Positions 5,799 to 6,548 of a stretch of 6,548 nt of DNA are shown piece by piece. Every line of letters starts with the position of its first letter. Position 1 is the stretch's first letter. The DNA lies in contig CAJBXY010000073.1 of NCBI GenBank assembly GCA_903959665.1, positions 1-6,548 of the forward strand. Direction: 5' to 3'. A model generated the notes under the pieces. The model did not search any database, had not been told where the DNA came from, and worked only from the letters and a program-made list of their open reading frames with translations. A program made the translations under genes and the position numbers. The stretch is from an uncultured Solirubrobacterales bacterium. GTDB lineage: Bacteria > Actinomycetota > Thermoleophilia > Solirubrobacterales > Solirubrobacteraceae.

Positions 5799-6548
5799 AT
5801 GAGCGCCAACTTGATCGACGGAAAAGCAGTGGCCGCCGAGCTGCGCGAGCAGGTCGCGATTGACGCCGCTGCGTTCACGGAGCAGTACGGCCGCCCCCCA
5901 GGGCTCGCGACCATTCTGATCGGAGACGACCCGGCGAGCGCCGTTTACGTCGCTAGCAAGCAGCGCGCATGCGCAGCGGCCGGAATTGAAGGATTCAGCT
6001 TCAACCTGCCCGCCGACGCGACGCGCGAGCAGGCGATCGCGACGATCGAGGAGGCGAACGCGAACCCGGCGATCAGCGGCATCATCTGCCAACTCCCAGT
6101 GCCCGACCAGCTCGACGGAGTTGAACTAACGGGGCTCGTCGACCCGCTTAAGGACGTCGATGGTCTGACGACGACGAGCGCGGGGCTGCTGGCGCTCGGT
6201 CGGCCCGGCCTTCGGCCCTGCACTCCGCGCGGAGTGATGATGCTGCTCGACCACGCCGGCGTCGAACTTGAAGGCGCCGAGGCGGTCGTGATCGGTCGCT
6301 CCAATCTCTTCGGCAAGCCGATGGCGCAGTTGCTGCTGGAACGCAGCGCAACGGTGACGATCTGCCACTCGCGGACGAAAGACCTACCGGGTGCTTGTGC
6401 GCGCGCCGACGTGCTGATCGCCGCCGTGGGTCGGCCACGAATGGTCGATGAGAGCTTCGTGAAGCCGGGCGCCGTCGTGATCGACGTTGGCATCAATCGC
6501 GTCGACGACGTGCTCTGCGGCGACGTCGACTTCGACGCAGTCAGCTCG
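5799..6548 (+). CDS. folD: Bifunctional methylenetetrahydrofolate dehydrogenase/cyclohydrolase (3' end cut by window)
   Basis: FolD oxidises 5,10-methylene-THF to 5,10-methenyl-THF using NAD(P)+ and hydrolyses it to 10-formyl-THF, supplying one-carbon units for purines and formyl-Met. The first 250 residues are present. Compared with about 285-290 in the family, roughly 35-40 are missing beyond the edge, including the expected PGGVGP motif. The catalytic Tyr50 and Lys54 lie in YVASK. Also visible are GIICQLPVP (94-102), KDVDG (118-122), PCTPRG (140-145), the dinucleotide-binding GRSNLFGKP (166-174), CHSRT (189-193), VIDVGINR (227-234) and GDVDF (241-245). The start is the ATG at 5799, which gives the standard LIDGKAVA opening. 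It lies 13 bp after pcrA. Position 97 is Cys where Val or Leu is more usual, and the fragment has six cysteines, which is moderately high. The identification is secure. Confidence 0.96.
   Translation, partial: MSANLIDGKAVAAELREQVAIDAAAFTEQYGRPPGLATILIGDDPASAVYVASKQRACAAAGIEGFSFNLPADATREQAIATIEEANANPAISGIICQLPVPDQLDGVELTGLVDPLKDVDGLTTTSAGLLALGRPGLRPCTPRGVMMLLDHAGVELEGAEAVVIGRSNLFGKPMAQLLLERSATVTICHSRTKDLPGACARADVLIAAVGRPRMVDESFVKPGAVVIDVGINRVDDVLCGDVDFDAVSS

Overview
The window is about 6.5 kb of high-GC (roughly 60-65% by eye), gene-dense bacterial chromosome. It shows GC-rich third codon positions, short intergenic gaps and several genes that have a TAnnnT box instead of a Shine-Dalgarno site in front of the start codon. 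These traits, with the protein families present, suggest a high-GC Actinomycetota, perhaps of the Thermoleophilia/Solirubrobacterales type. The lineage is an inference from style and not from a database match. Nothing looks like a mobile element, prophage, CRISPR array, rRNA or tRNA.

Layout. (1) At the left edge there may be the last 18 codons of a plus-strand gene, overlapping tail to tail with a minus-strand VanZ-like membrane protein (32-394). (2) VanZ is divergent from a plus-strand Rrf2/CymR-like regulator (415-804), with only 20 bp between the start codons. (3) The regulator is followed almost without a gap by a PhnZ-like HD-domain metalloprotein (806-1366). After 60 bp come two tiny membrane proteins that overlap by ATGA (1427-1639 and 1636-1779). 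(4) Next is the cysteine biosynthesis pair: cysK, O-acetylserine sulfhydrylase (1819-2760), and a short-type serine O-acetyltransferase cysE/epsC (2785-3522). (5) The housekeeping genes are a PcrA/UvrD-type DNA helicase (3575-5785) and folD (5799 to the edge, missing about the last 35-40 residues).

How the genes fit together. CysE makes O-acetyl-L-serine and CysK turns it plus sulfide into L-cysteine. The upstream Rrf2 protein looks like CymR, the Firmicutes cysteine-metabolism repressor that works in complex with CysK. It has no Fe-S cysteine triad and ends in MYYI, close to the MFYI end of B. subtilis CymR. The CysE here ends in Gly-Gly and lacks the C-terminal Ile that docks into CysK in classical cysteine synthase complexes. 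A plausible reading is a CymR-CysK sensing circuit outside Firmicutes, with an HD protein and two small membrane proteins of unknown role in the same cluster. pcrA and folD are probably independent housekeeping neighbours. No rho-independent terminator was seen anywhere in the window.
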